Below, piece after piece: positions 1 to 5,373 of a DNA stretch of 5,373 bases (the first letter of the stretch is position 1; each line of letters starts with the position of its first letter). A program made the translations under genes and the position numbers. The notes beneath the pieces are model-generated. The model had not been told where the DNA came from and searched no databases. It saw only the letters and a program-made list of their open reading frames with translations. Source of the stretch: Gallionellaceae bacterium (GTDB lineage Bacteria; Pseudomonadota; Gammaproteobacteria; Burkholderiales; Gallionellaceae); contig JAKFXW010000217.1 in assembly GCA_021731185.1 (NCBI GenBank), forward strand, positions 1 through 5,373, read 5' to 3'.

Positions 1-80
1 TAACCCATGAAGTTGGTGAATATCGGTGTTTCTCAGCACTGCAAAAATGAGTGATTCTAATCTTGCCTACATTTCGGCTG

Positions 81-746
81 CTACCCGCGCAAGCTGATTA
101 TTCGCCATCCTTGCCGTGCCGCATGGGCGCGCAAAGTGGCATCCGGGTCGACTGCGATGGGCGTTTTAACTTTGCCTAGCAGCGGCAGGTCGTTTAACGA
201 ATCGCTATAAAAATAACTCTGATTAAAGCTGTTCCAATCCCACCCGCGCTGCGCCATCCAGCTTTCCAGACGAGTAATTTTTCCTTCGCGGAAGCACGGT
301 ATGTCGGCCAGTTGTCCGGTAAATTCGCCATTCTTGTGCTCAGGCTCGGTGGCAATTAAATGCTCTACACCAAATTGACGTGCAATGGGCGCGGTGACGA
401 AGCTGTTGGTGGCGGTGATGATGACACAGATATCACCAGCGTTGCGATGCTGTGCGACCAGATTTTTAGCAGGTGTGCCGATAAGAGCCAGCACTTTTTG
501 CTGTACAAACTCTTCCAGCCAGGCATTCAGCACATGCCGCGAATGACGTGACAGGGGCCGTAATTGGTATTCCAGAAACTCATCAATATCCAACGTGCCA
601 GCTTTGTATTGTTCATAAAAAGTAAGATTTTTTATTTCAAACAATTCACGTTCCAGTACACCTTGTTCGATGAGAAATTGTGACCACTCAAAATCGCTAT
701 CACCGCTTAACAAGGTGTTATCCAAATCAAATAAAGCCAGGTTCAT
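81..746 (-). CDS. HAD-superfamily subfamily IB hydrolase (phosphoserine phosphatase-like)
   Basis: This encodes a 221-residue HAD phosphatase-like protein, probably cytoplasmic. Seen: motif I is DLDNT (residues 7-11, nucleophile D7 and acid/base D9), motif II is the threonine in VIITATN (T111), motif III is probably K156 in REGKI, and motif IV is SDSLNDLPLL with D182 and D186 as Mg2+ ligands. A helical cap fills about residues 14-85. Known: subfamily IB includes SerB-like phosphoserine phosphatases and histidinol-phosphate phosphatases, so an exact substrate cannot be assigned. Start choice: the frame stays open upstream to an ATG at 824, but ATG 746 is preferred because motif I then lies at the N-terminus as usual, a GGAGA Shine-Dalgarno (755-751) sits 4 nt upstream, and the ATG overlaps the hda stop as TAATG. 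That overlap implies translational coupling to hda. Length and motifs look intact. Confidence 0.9.
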   Translation of the reverse strand: MNLALFDLDNTLLSGDSDFEWSQFLIEQGVLERELFEIKNLTFYEQYKAGTLDIDEFLEYQLRPLSRHSRHVLNAWLEEFVQQKVLALIGTPAKNLVAQHRNAGDICVIITATNSFVTAPIARQFGVEHLIATEPEHKNGEFTGQLADIPCFREGKITRLESWMAQRGWDWNSFNQSYFYSDSLNDLPLLGKVKTPIAVDPDATLRAHAARQGWRIISLRG

Positions 747-1522
747 TATGTCTCCGCGACAGGAAAATATTGCATCACTTCTTTTAATAAAGGTACGGAT
801 GGTGCGCGTTGCAAGCGCAAACAATGTTCGTCTAGTTCATCCAACACGGCCAGCAGTGCGGGCAAGTCGCGCCGCCCGTGGCGCAGTAAATATTGTATAA
901 CTTCGTGCGATAAACGCAGGCCACTCGCCTGTGCGTGCTGCTCTAACGCGAGTCCTTTTTCTTCGTCGCTCAAGCGGTGCACCTGATAAACCAAGCCCCA
1001 GCCCAGGCGGGTTCGCAGATCATCACGTAACTTCAAATGGGCGGGTGCTGCATTGCAACTGACGATTAAGGTGCCGTTATTTTCACGTTGCCGATTGTAA
1101 AGCGCGAATAGTTGTATTTGCGCGCCGCCATCCAATTTTTCCACATCATCGATTGCAACGACGGGTAAGAATTTTGGCGCAGCCCCACAAGGGGACAATG
1201 CCCCACAAGGGGACAATGAGTCGGATGAATTTTTGATCTGCGTCGCATGTGCATTTTTCTCAATCTCAATATTTTTTCCAGCACCAACATAGCTCGCGGT
1301 AAGTCCCATTGATTGCGCTTGTTGAACAACGGCTCGCAGCAAATGGCTCTTGCCGCTGCCAGGCTCTCCCCAGAGCGTCAGGCAACGTTCCGAAGCTTGT
1401 CCGCTTACTTGACTAGTCAGTATATGACGCAGAATGGAGATGACTTCGACGTTGCGTCCCATAACAAAATTATCCAGCGTGGGTAGCCAGTCAGGTGAAA
1501 TATTCAGGGCGAGTTGTTTCAT
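746..1522 (-). CDS. hda: DnaA regulatory inactivator Hda, with a repeat-encoded loop insertion
   Basis: Hda is a DnaA-related AAA+ protein that, bound to the DNA-loaded beta clamp, stimulates hydrolysis of DnaA-bound ATP and so limits replication to one round per cycle. Seen in 258 residues: an N-terminal QLALNI (3-8) matching the clamp-binding motif, Walker A GEPGSGKS (52-59), Walker B VVAIDDVE (121-128), a sensor-1 region around SCNAAP (155-160), box VII DDLRTRLGWG (167-176) with the probable arginine finger R172, and a sensor-2-like GRRDL (216-220). The loop between the strand ending near residue 83 and Walker B is about 20 residues longer than I recall for E. coli Hda. It contains the doubled hexapeptide LSPCGA-LSPCGA (103-114), encoded by the tandem 18-bp repeat. 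The gene begins 8 nt after the permease stop with no visible Shine-Dalgarno; the first ATG is kept because it includes the clamp motif. hda orthology is well supported by motifs and length; the effect of the insertion is unknown. Confidence 0.93.
   Translation of the reverse strand: MKQLALNISPDWLPTLDNFVMGRNVEVISILRHILTSQVSGQASERCLTLWGEPGSGKSHLLRAVVQQAQSMGLTASYVGAGKNIEIEKNAHATQIKNSSDSLSPCGALSPCGAAPKFLPVVAIDDVEKLDGGAQIQLFALYNRQRENNGTLIVSCNAAPAHLKLRDDLRTRLGWGLVYQVHRLSDEEKGLALEQHAQASGLRLSHEVIQYLLRHGRRDLPALLAVLDELDEHCLRLQRAPSVPLLKEVMQYFPVAET
1183..1218 (-). repeat. Tandem pair of the 18-bp repeat inside hda
   Basis: Two perfect head-to-tail copies of CCCCACAAGGGGACAATG (as read on the plus strand) occupy 1183-1200 and 1201-1218 with no spacer, which defines the unit as 18 bp. 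On the hda coding strand the unit reads CATTGTCCCCTTGTGGGG and encodes LSPCGA twice (residues 103-114). Because 18 bp is six codons, gain or loss of a unit keeps the frame. Within the pair, GGGG can pair either with the CCCC of its own unit or, across ACAATG, with that of the next. Confidence 0.97.
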
Positions 1523-1530
1523 TGAAAAAA

Positions 1531-2604
1531 TTATTTAAGGTATAGCGAACTGGCAAGATACGATTTCCGAGCATGTCGCAATCCTACCAATAATGCTGCT
1601 GACAAGGGTAGTGCCAGCAGCACACCAAAAAATCCAAACAGTTGCCCGAAGGCCAACAGCGAAAAAATAACAGCCAGTGGGTGCAAGCCTATACGTTCTC
1701 CCACAAACCTTGGGGTGATGATAAAACCTTCCAATAATTGTCCCACGCCGAACACTGCCCACACGCTTAACACGCCCGTGAGATGCCCGAATTGGGTGGC
1801 GGCCACCAGCGTTGCCAAGCTTAATCCTGCGATCATGCCGACATAGGGCACGAATACCAACATGCCCGCGATCAAGCCTATAGGCAGTGCAAACTCTAAT
1901 CCCACTGCCCATAGTCCGATCACATAAATCACGCTCATCAATAGCATGACGGTGATTTGCCCGCGCAAAAATTCTGCCAATACGCTGTCGATCTCGCCTG
2001 CGATTTCTGTTACCTTGCTATGCCAGCGGCGTGGAATAAAGCTATTAGTGCGCGCCAGCAAATTTGGCCATTCGCATAGCAGGTAAAATAACACCACCGG
2101 AATCAGCACCAAATTCAGCAGCACCTCGATCAGAATTGCACCACTGCCACTTAGCCAAGGGAGTATTTTTGCCGCCATGCCACCCGCCACTTGCCAATGC
2201 TCTTTCAATAAATCTTTCAGCATGTCTGCATCCCACTGCACTGCCTCGCCAAAAAATTGCTGCGCCAACGGTAATAGTTTTACCTGCGTAGCCGCGATGA
2301 TGTGCGGCAGTCGCGTGACAAAATGATTGGTCTCTTTGGCCAGCAGCGGCAACATGATCAGTGCCAGTAATATCGCAATGCTCAATAGTGCCAGCATGAC
2401 CAGTATTGCAGCGAGTGCGCGTGGCATGGTTCGTGTGCGGAATATTTTCCACGCGCTTAATTTGCTGACCCACGGATCACAAATATAGGTAAGGATCGCC
2501 GCCGCAATAAAGGGCGTTAAAATCGGGCCGAGCAGGTATAGCAGCCAGGCCACAGCCAGAGCAAAGATCAGGCATTGCAGGGCGACAAAGCGTTGAGGGG
2601 TCAT
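1531..2604 (-). CDS. AI-2E family transporter / PerM-type permease
   Basis: This is a 357-residue inner-membrane protein of the AI-2E exporter family (formerly UPF0118; PerM, TqsA, YdiK relatives). Seen: hydrophobic segments at about 7-25, 27-42, 62-87 and 153-178, then a C-terminal block of segments from about 215 to 342. A hydrophilic stretch at about 90-150 separates the two halves, as is usual in the family. Signature-like motifs are FVPYVG (251-256), PRFVGERIGLHP (298-309) and the Gly/Phe-rich FGQLFGFFGVLLALPLSA (319-336). Length is typical. Known: family members have been linked to autoinducer-2 export or, in some bacteria, Na+/H+ antiport, so the substrate here is undetermined. It is the first gene of the minus-strand unit, 8 nt before hda, and divergent from purM. 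No strong Shine-Dalgarno precedes the ATG at 2604, but the N-terminus fits the family. Adjacency to hda does not by itself indicate a replication role. Confidence 0.9.
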   Translation of the reverse strand: MTPQRFVALQCLIFALAVAWLLYLLGPILTPFIAAAILTYICDPWVSKLSAWKIFRTRTMPRALAAILVMLALLSIAILLALIMLPLLAKETNHFVTRLPHIIAATQVKLLPLAQQFFGEAVQWDADMLKDLLKEHWQVAGGMAAKILPWLSGSGAILIEVLLNLVLIPVVLFYLLCEWPNLLARTNSFIPRRWHSKVTEIAGEIDSVLAEFLRGQITVMLLMSVIYVIGLWAVGLEFALPIGLIAGMLVFVPYVGMIAGLSLATLVAATQFGHLTGVLSVWAVFGVGQLLEGFIITPRFVGERIGLHPLAVIFSLLAFGQLFGFFGVLLALPLSAALLVGLRHARKSYLASSLYLK

Positions 2605-2679
2605 TTCGGGTAAAATCCGCCTATAAAATATTCAGCCAGAATGCCCTGCACTGTATCTTGAAGAAAGCGAGAATTCAAC
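2605..2679. promoter_or_regulatory. Divergent intergenic region between the permease gene and purM
   Basis: These 75 bp separate two divergent genes and so probably carry both promoters. The clearest element is the A/T-rich TATAAAAT at 2622-2629, a plausible -10 box for purM that would leave a leader of about 45 nt. I see no convincing -35 partner: TTGAGG at 2593-2598 is too far away (23 nt). On the minus strand TATTTTAT, the same A/T-rich patch, could serve the permease gene. No PurR-type operator or purine riboswitch aptamer is recognisable, and the region is too short for the latter. The call rests mainly on gene orientation. Confidence 0.4.
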
Positions 2680-3738
2680 TTGAGTCAACCTAGCGCCCCA
2701 AAAAATAAAGCCTCCCTATCTTACCGCGACGCAGGCGTGGACATCGTGGCAGGCGATCGTTTGATAGAAAATATCAAGCCTTACGCCAAACGAACCATGC
2801 GCCCGGAAGTGATTAGCGGCATCGGCGGCTTTGGTGGGCTGGTTGAAATTTCAAAAAAATATCGCAATCCGGTCCTGGTTTCAGGAACAGATGGGGTAGG
2901 CACTAAGCTGAAACTGGCGTTTTCCTTGAATCGCCACGACACGGTAGGCATTGATCTGGTCGGCATGAGTGTGAACGATATTTTGGTGCAAGGCGCGGAG
3001 CCATTATTTTTTCTGGATTATTTTGCCTGCGGAAAATTGAATGTAGATGTCGCCACCGAGGTAATAAAAGGCATTGCAGCCGGATGCGAGCAAGCCGGAT
3101 GCGCGTTGATCGGCGGTGAAACTGCCGAGATGCCAGATATGTATCCGCTTGGTGAATATGATCTTGCAGGCTTTGCCGTGGGGGTGGTGGAGAAGGAAAA
3201 TATTATTACCGGTGCAGAAATTCGCACAGGCGATGTGGTGCTGGGGCTGGCTTCCAACGGTGTGCATTCCAACGGCTTCTCACTGGTCAGGAAAATTATT
3301 AGCCGTAGTGAGGTTGATCTGCACGCGAAATTTGATGGCGACAAATCACTGGCTGATTGCCTGATGGCTCCCACGCGCATCTACGTGAAGCCGCTGCTGG
3401 CACTGATGAAAACGCTGACCATTAAAGGCATGGCGCATATTACTGGTGGCGGATTATTAGAAAATGTACCACGCGTATTGCCGCACAATGTGAAGGCGGT
3501 GCTGGATAAAAAATCCTGGAAGATGCCAGAATTATTCGTATGGCTACAGACGCAAGGCAACATTGAAGCGCAGGAAATGGCGCGCACGTTTAATTGTGGT
3601 ATTGGCATGGTGGTCATTGTCAGCGCGCAAGATGCCGATGCTGCGCTGCGCTATCTGACACAAGCGGGTGAAACAGTCTGCGTAATTGGCAATATACAAG
3701 CGCGGGTGGGTGAGGAAGCGCAAACTCAAGTTTGCTGA
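2680..3738 (+). CDS. purM: Phosphoribosylformylglycinamidine cyclo-ligase (AIR synthetase)
   Basis: PurM performs the fifth step of de novo purine synthesis, the ATP-dependent ring closure of FGAM to aminoimidazole ribonucleotide, as a cytoplasmic dimer. Seen in 352 residues: the N-terminal LSYRDAGVDI (13-22), the nucleotide-binding SGTDGVGTKLK (68-78), the conserved VNDILVQGAEPLFFLDY (98-114), GGETAEMP (145-152), HITGGGLLENVPRVLP (253-268) and FNCGIGM (304-310). Length is normal for the family. The start is TTG at 2680: an in-frame TGA lies at 2659-2661, there is no ATG or GTG between it and 2680, and the first in-frame ATG downstream (residue 40) would remove conserved sequence. A weak purine-rich AAGCGAG at 2665-2671 is 8 nt upstream. 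purN follows after 50 nt, so the two are probably co-transcribed. Nothing is missing or truncated. Confidence 0.97.
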   Translation: MSQPSAPKNKASLSYRDAGVDIVAGDRLIENIKPYAKRTMRPEVISGIGGFGGLVEISKKYRNPVLVSGTDGVGTKLKLAFSLNRHDTVGIDLVGMSVNDILVQGAEPLFFLDYFACGKLNVDVATEVIKGIAAGCEQAGCALIGGETAEMPDMYPLGEYDLAGFAVGVVEKENIITGAEIRTGDVVLGLASNGVHSNGFSLVRKIISRSEVDLHAKFDGDKSLADCLMAPTRIYVKPLLALMKTLTIKGMAHITGGGLLENVPRVLPHNVKAVLDKKSWKMPELFVWLQTQGNIEAQEMARTFNCGIGMVVIVSAQDADAALRYLTQAGETVCVIGNIQARVGEEAQTQVC

Positions 3739-3773
3739 AATTAAATTAACTTCAGCTTTGTTAAATTGCTGAA
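3720..3773 (+). promoter_or_regulatory. Overlapping alternative hairpins at the purM-purN junction
   Basis: Three inverted repeats overlap here. GCAAACT (3720-3726) and AGTTTGC (3729-3735) form a perfect arm pair spanning the last purM codons. GCTGAA (3734-3739), over the purM stop, pairs with TTCAGC (3751-3756). The same TTCAGC can instead pair with a second GCTGAA (3768-3773), 7 nt before the purN ribosome-binding site. Both 6-bp choices have 11-nt loops and the arms start exactly 17 nt apart. No T-tract follows any of the stems, so this is not a standard intrinsic terminator. It could stabilise a processed purM end or modulate purN translation; the stems are short and A/T-rich, so chance is possible. 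Confidence 0.3.
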
Positions 3774-3779
3774 TGTATT

Positions 3780-3783
3780 GAGG
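3780..3783 (+). promoter_or_regulatory. Ribosome-binding site of purN
   Basis: GAGG lies 5 nt upstream of the ATG at 3789 and is one of the clearest Shine-Dalgarno matches in the window. It supports that start over any internal one. Confidence 0.7.
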
Positions 3784-3788
3784 CCATC

Positions 3789-4427
3789 ATGAAAAGCATA
3801 GTGATACTTATCTCGGGGCGCGGCAGCAATATGCAGGCGTTGCTTAAAGCCCAATTATCCTGCCATATTGCGGCGGTTATCAGCAATCGTGCCGATGCGC
3901 CAGGCTTGGCGATTGCCAGACAGCATGGTGTGCCGACTGCCGTTGTGTCGCACACTGACTTCGCAGATCGCGAAACGTTTGATGCTGCACTCGCCACTTG
4001 CATAGATCAATATAAACCCGATCTAATCGTGCTGGCAGGTTTTATGCGTATCCTTACCCCAGCATTTGTGACGCGCTATGTGGGTCGCCTAATGAACATT
4101 CATCCTTCCTTGCTGCCTGCTTATGGTGGCCTTGATACGCACGCACGGGCATTGCGTGACGGTGTAAAAATTCATGGCTGCACAGTGCATTTCGTTACCA
4201 GCGATTTGGATCACGGCCCGATCATCATTCAAGCCGCCGTACCCGTGTTAATGCATGACACCCCGACAACCCTCGCCGCGCGCGTGTTGCTGCAAGAGCA
4301 TCGTATCTACGCGCAGGCCATACACTGGTTTTGCGAAGGTTTTTTGAGTCTGACTGTTGATGGGAGAGTGTTGCTGCATCGCGTGAAACAACCAGGCTGC
4401 GCGCTCATCTCCCCCGGTTTGTTTTAA
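3789..4427 (+). CDS. purN: Phosphoribosylglycinamide formyltransferase (GAR transformylase)
   Basis: PurN transfers the formyl group of 10-formyltetrahydrofolate to glycinamide ribonucleotide, giving FGAR, the third step of de novo purine synthesis, in the cytoplasm. Seen in 212 residues: the phosphate-binding SGRGSN (9-14), the folate-site stretch VLAGFMRILTPAF (81-93), NIHPSLLP (103-110) with catalytic N103 and H105, GLDTHARAL (114-122), and HFVTSDLDHGPIIIQ (134-148) with catalytic D141. These correspond to N106, H108 and D144 of E. coli PurN. Length is typical. The ATG at 3789 has a good GAGG Shine-Dalgarno and places SGRGSN at the usual distance. It follows purM by 50 nt, a pairing common in proteobacteria, and is followed by the DUF3108 gene, so the three probably form a transcription unit. 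The C-terminal end after about residue 190 is the least conserved part. Confidence 0.97.
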   Translation: MKSIVILISGRGSNMQALLKAQLSCHIAAVISNRADAPGLAIARQHGVPTAVVSHTDFADRETFDAALATCIDQYKPDLIVLAGFMRILTPAFVTRYVGRLMNIHPSLLPAYGGLDTHARALRDGVKIHGCTVHFVTSDLDHGPIIIQAAVPVLMHDTPTTLAARVLLQEHRIYAQAIHWFCEGFLSLTVDGRVLLHRVKQPGCALISPGLF

Positions 4428-4465
4428 CCCATGACCAAAGAATTAATACAGGTGCATTCGAATAA

Positions 4466-4483
4466 CATTGTCCCCTTGTGGGG
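4466..4483 (-). repeat. Copy of the 18-bp repeat just upstream of the DUF3108 start
   Basis: A perfect copy, reading CATTGTCCCCTTGTGGGG on the plus strand, ends 4 nt before the ATG at 4488. The next four bases, CATT (4484-4487), match the beginning of a further unit, as if a second copy were truncated, though four bases could be chance. In the mRNA the CCCC (4472-4475) and GGGG (4480-4483) can pair around a UUGU loop, and that GGGG is the only Shine-Dalgarno-like stretch near the start. Confidence 0.95.
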
Positions 4484-4487
4484 CATT

Positions 4488-5333
4488 ATGCACATCAAAC
4501 TTTATCTCAATCGAGGGCGAAACATTTTTTGGCTGCTGACCAGTCTTGCTTCGACTACGCTGCTGGCTGCCCCACCCGCAGCACTTATACCTATGGAAAA
4601 TTTACCAGCAGTTAACTCTGTTAATAATCAATCCGCTCAAGTACCCGTTCCACCGCCTTTATCCCACAAGGGGACAATGTATTTTAAAAATATTTATTCC
4701 GTGCAGGCGCAATATCATGTGCTGTTTCAGGGTTTAAAAATTGCCACTATGACCGAAAATTTTACTCGTAAGCAAAATACCTATCACATCGAAAATCACA
4801 GCATCGCTACAGGCCTTGCTGCCATACTTAAACCTGAGGAAATTCACACGACCAGCACTGGCACTGTTACTGCGAACGGTTTGCGTCCCATCGCATATAG
4901 TCAAACTCGCAAACTCGATCCTCAGCGTAATACATATGCTGATTTTAATTGGGACGCTCAAACTGTCACGCTAAAAGACAAATCCGGCACACTCACCTTG
5001 CCATTGCCCGCAGGCACGCAGGACAGGCTCAGCTCCATGTATCAATTTCTCCATCTATCGCTGAAAGAGGCGACCACACACACTTTCAGCATGGCTAATG
5101 GCAATAAGATTACAGACTACGTTTATAAAATTACGCTCAACCAGAGTGTGACGACTCCACTGGGCACTTTTGCGGCAATATATTTAAGCAGCTTGCCGCA
5201 AAATAATCCCAGGCGATTCGAAATTTGGGTCGTGTCTGAACATGAAAATTTTCCCTACAAGATGGTTTTGACCGATTCGGATGGTAAAAAATTTACTCAA
5301 GTTTTAACTAAACTCAAAATTACGCCGCATTAA
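4488..5333 (+). CDS. Exported DUF3108 domain protein
   Basis: This encodes a 281-residue protein with a signal peptide, probably periplasmic. Seen: a basic start (MHIKLYLNRGRN), a hydrophobic core at about 13-27, and a likely signal peptidase I site after A27. A Pro/Ala/Asn-rich linker runs to about residue 64, followed by a beta-rich domain. Within the domain, YSVQAQYHVLFQGLKIATMTENF, GLAAILKPEEIHTTSTG and GLRPIAYSQTRK fit my recollection of DUF3108. Known: the family has no firmly assigned reaction, and such genes often lie beside purN in betaproteobacteria. Start choice: an in-frame ATG at 4431, 3 nt after the purN stop, would give 300 residues but would put 19 mostly non-hydrophobic residues, part repeat-encoded, before the signal peptide. 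ATG 4488 gives a normal signal sequence. Neither start has a strong Shine-Dalgarno. One repeat copy precedes the gene and another encodes SHKGTM (59-64) at the linker-domain junction. Confidence 0.85.
   Translation: MHIKLYLNRGRNIFWLLTSLASTTLLAAPPAALIPMENLPAVNSVNNQSAQVPVPPPLSHKGTMYFKNIYSVQAQYHVLFQGLKIATMTENFTRKQNTYHIENHSIATGLAAILKPEEIHTTSTGTVTANGLRPIAYSQTRKLDPQRNTYADFNWDAQTVTLKDKSGTLTLPLPAGTQDRLSSMYQFLHLSLKEATTHTFSMANGNKITDYVYKITLNQSVTTPLGTFAAIYLSSLPQNNPRRFEIWVVSEHENFPYKMVLTDSDGKKFTQVLTKLKITPH
4662..4679 (+). repeat. Copy of the 18-bp repeat inside the DUF3108 gene
   Basis: TCCCACAAGGGGACAATG matches the unit at 17 of 18 bases; only the first C is T. It is in the same orientation on the plus strand as the pair at 1183-1218 and opposite to the copy at 4466-4483. 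Here it is read in frame as SHKGTM, at the boundary between the proline-rich linker and the DUF3108 domain. Confidence 0.93.
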
Positions 5334-5373
5334 ATTTATCATTAATCAGTGCTTCCTCAGTTATTTCATCAGG

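Noticed and set aside
1..10. TAACCCATGA at the window start and again at 4425-4434.
   Set aside because: Ten bases of common composition (a stop codon and an ATG); no extended similarity around them.
747..824. A longer N-terminus for the HAD protein, from ATG 824.
   Set aside because: It would overlap hda by 79 nt and add 26 residues before the DLDNT motif; the start at 746 has a Shine-Dalgarno and the TAATG overlap.
1602..1612. GACAAGGGTAG in the permease gene, sharing ACAAGGG with the repeat core.
   Set aside because: Only seven bases match and the rest of the unit is absent.
1700..1715. CCCACAAACCTTGGGG in the permease gene, resembling the 18-bp repeat with extra bases.
   Set aside because: It lies in the conserved FVGERIGL segment and the match is interrupted by added bases; probably chance.
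2045..2473. A 142-codon open frame inside the permease gene.
   Set aside because: It is in another frame of a clear membrane protein, with no domain or ribosome-binding site seen.
3078..3103. An 11-bp direct repeat, AGCCGGATGCG, 15 bp apart in purM.
   Set aside because: It encodes the AGC...AGC of a stretch that is similarly repetitive in other PurM proteins (compare GCLQSGC in E. coli), so protein sequence explains it.
3018..3380. A 120-codon open frame on the minus strand inside purM.
   Set aside because: It is antisense to a strongly conserved gene, has no recognisable motif, and is best read as a shadow frame.
5334..5373. The tail after the DUF3108 stop as a possible terminator.
   Set aside because: No stable stem followed by T residues is visible in the 40 bases available.

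Overview
The window looks like chromosomal core sequence from a betaproteobacterium, probably of the Nitrosomonadales/Gallionellaceae kind. The basis is the gene set and order (an AI-2E-family permease, hda and a HAD-IB hydrolase on one strand, divergent from purM, purN and a DUF3108 protein), the protein similarities, and a base composition that looks a little under 50% G+C by eye. The genus is inference. I see no phage, transposase, CRISPR, tRNA or rRNA gene.

Layout. Minus strand, in order of transcription: the permease gene (2604 to 1531), then hda (1522 to 746, 8 nt gap), then a HAD-IB phosphatase-like gene (746 to 81, start overlapping the hda stop as TAATG). This looks like one operon. 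Plus strand: purM (2680-3738, TTG start), a 50-nt gap with alternative small hairpins, purN (3789-4427), then an exported DUF3108 protein (4488-5333). A 75-bp divergent intergenic region (2605-2679) separates the two operons and should hold both promoters. Bases 1-80 and 5334-5373 hold nothing I can support; they are short flanks of genes lying outside the window.

Functions. PurM and PurN are two steps of de novo purine synthesis (FGAM to AIR, and GAR to FGAR). Hda works with the DNA-loaded sliding clamp to trigger ATP hydrolysis by DnaA and so prevent re-initiation of replication. The permease and the HAD enzyme have no certain substrate. The DUF3108 protein is probably periplasmic and has no assigned function.

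The unusual part is an 18-bp sequence, CCCCACAAGGGGACAATG, present four times in three places and in both orientations. It occurs as a perfect head-to-tail pair inside hda (1183-1218), once just upstream of the preferred DUF3108 start (4466-4483), and once (17 of 18 bases) inside the DUF3108 gene (4662-4679). Every copy sits where a protein or leader should tolerate extra sequence: an inter-motif loop of Hda, the purN-DUF3108 gap, and the linker after the signal peptide. The unit has a CCCC/GGGG inverted-repeat core, is six codons long, and has no stop codon in any of its six frames, even in tandem. It looks like a dispersed, gene-tolerated small repeat family and is the main candidate here for something undescribed.
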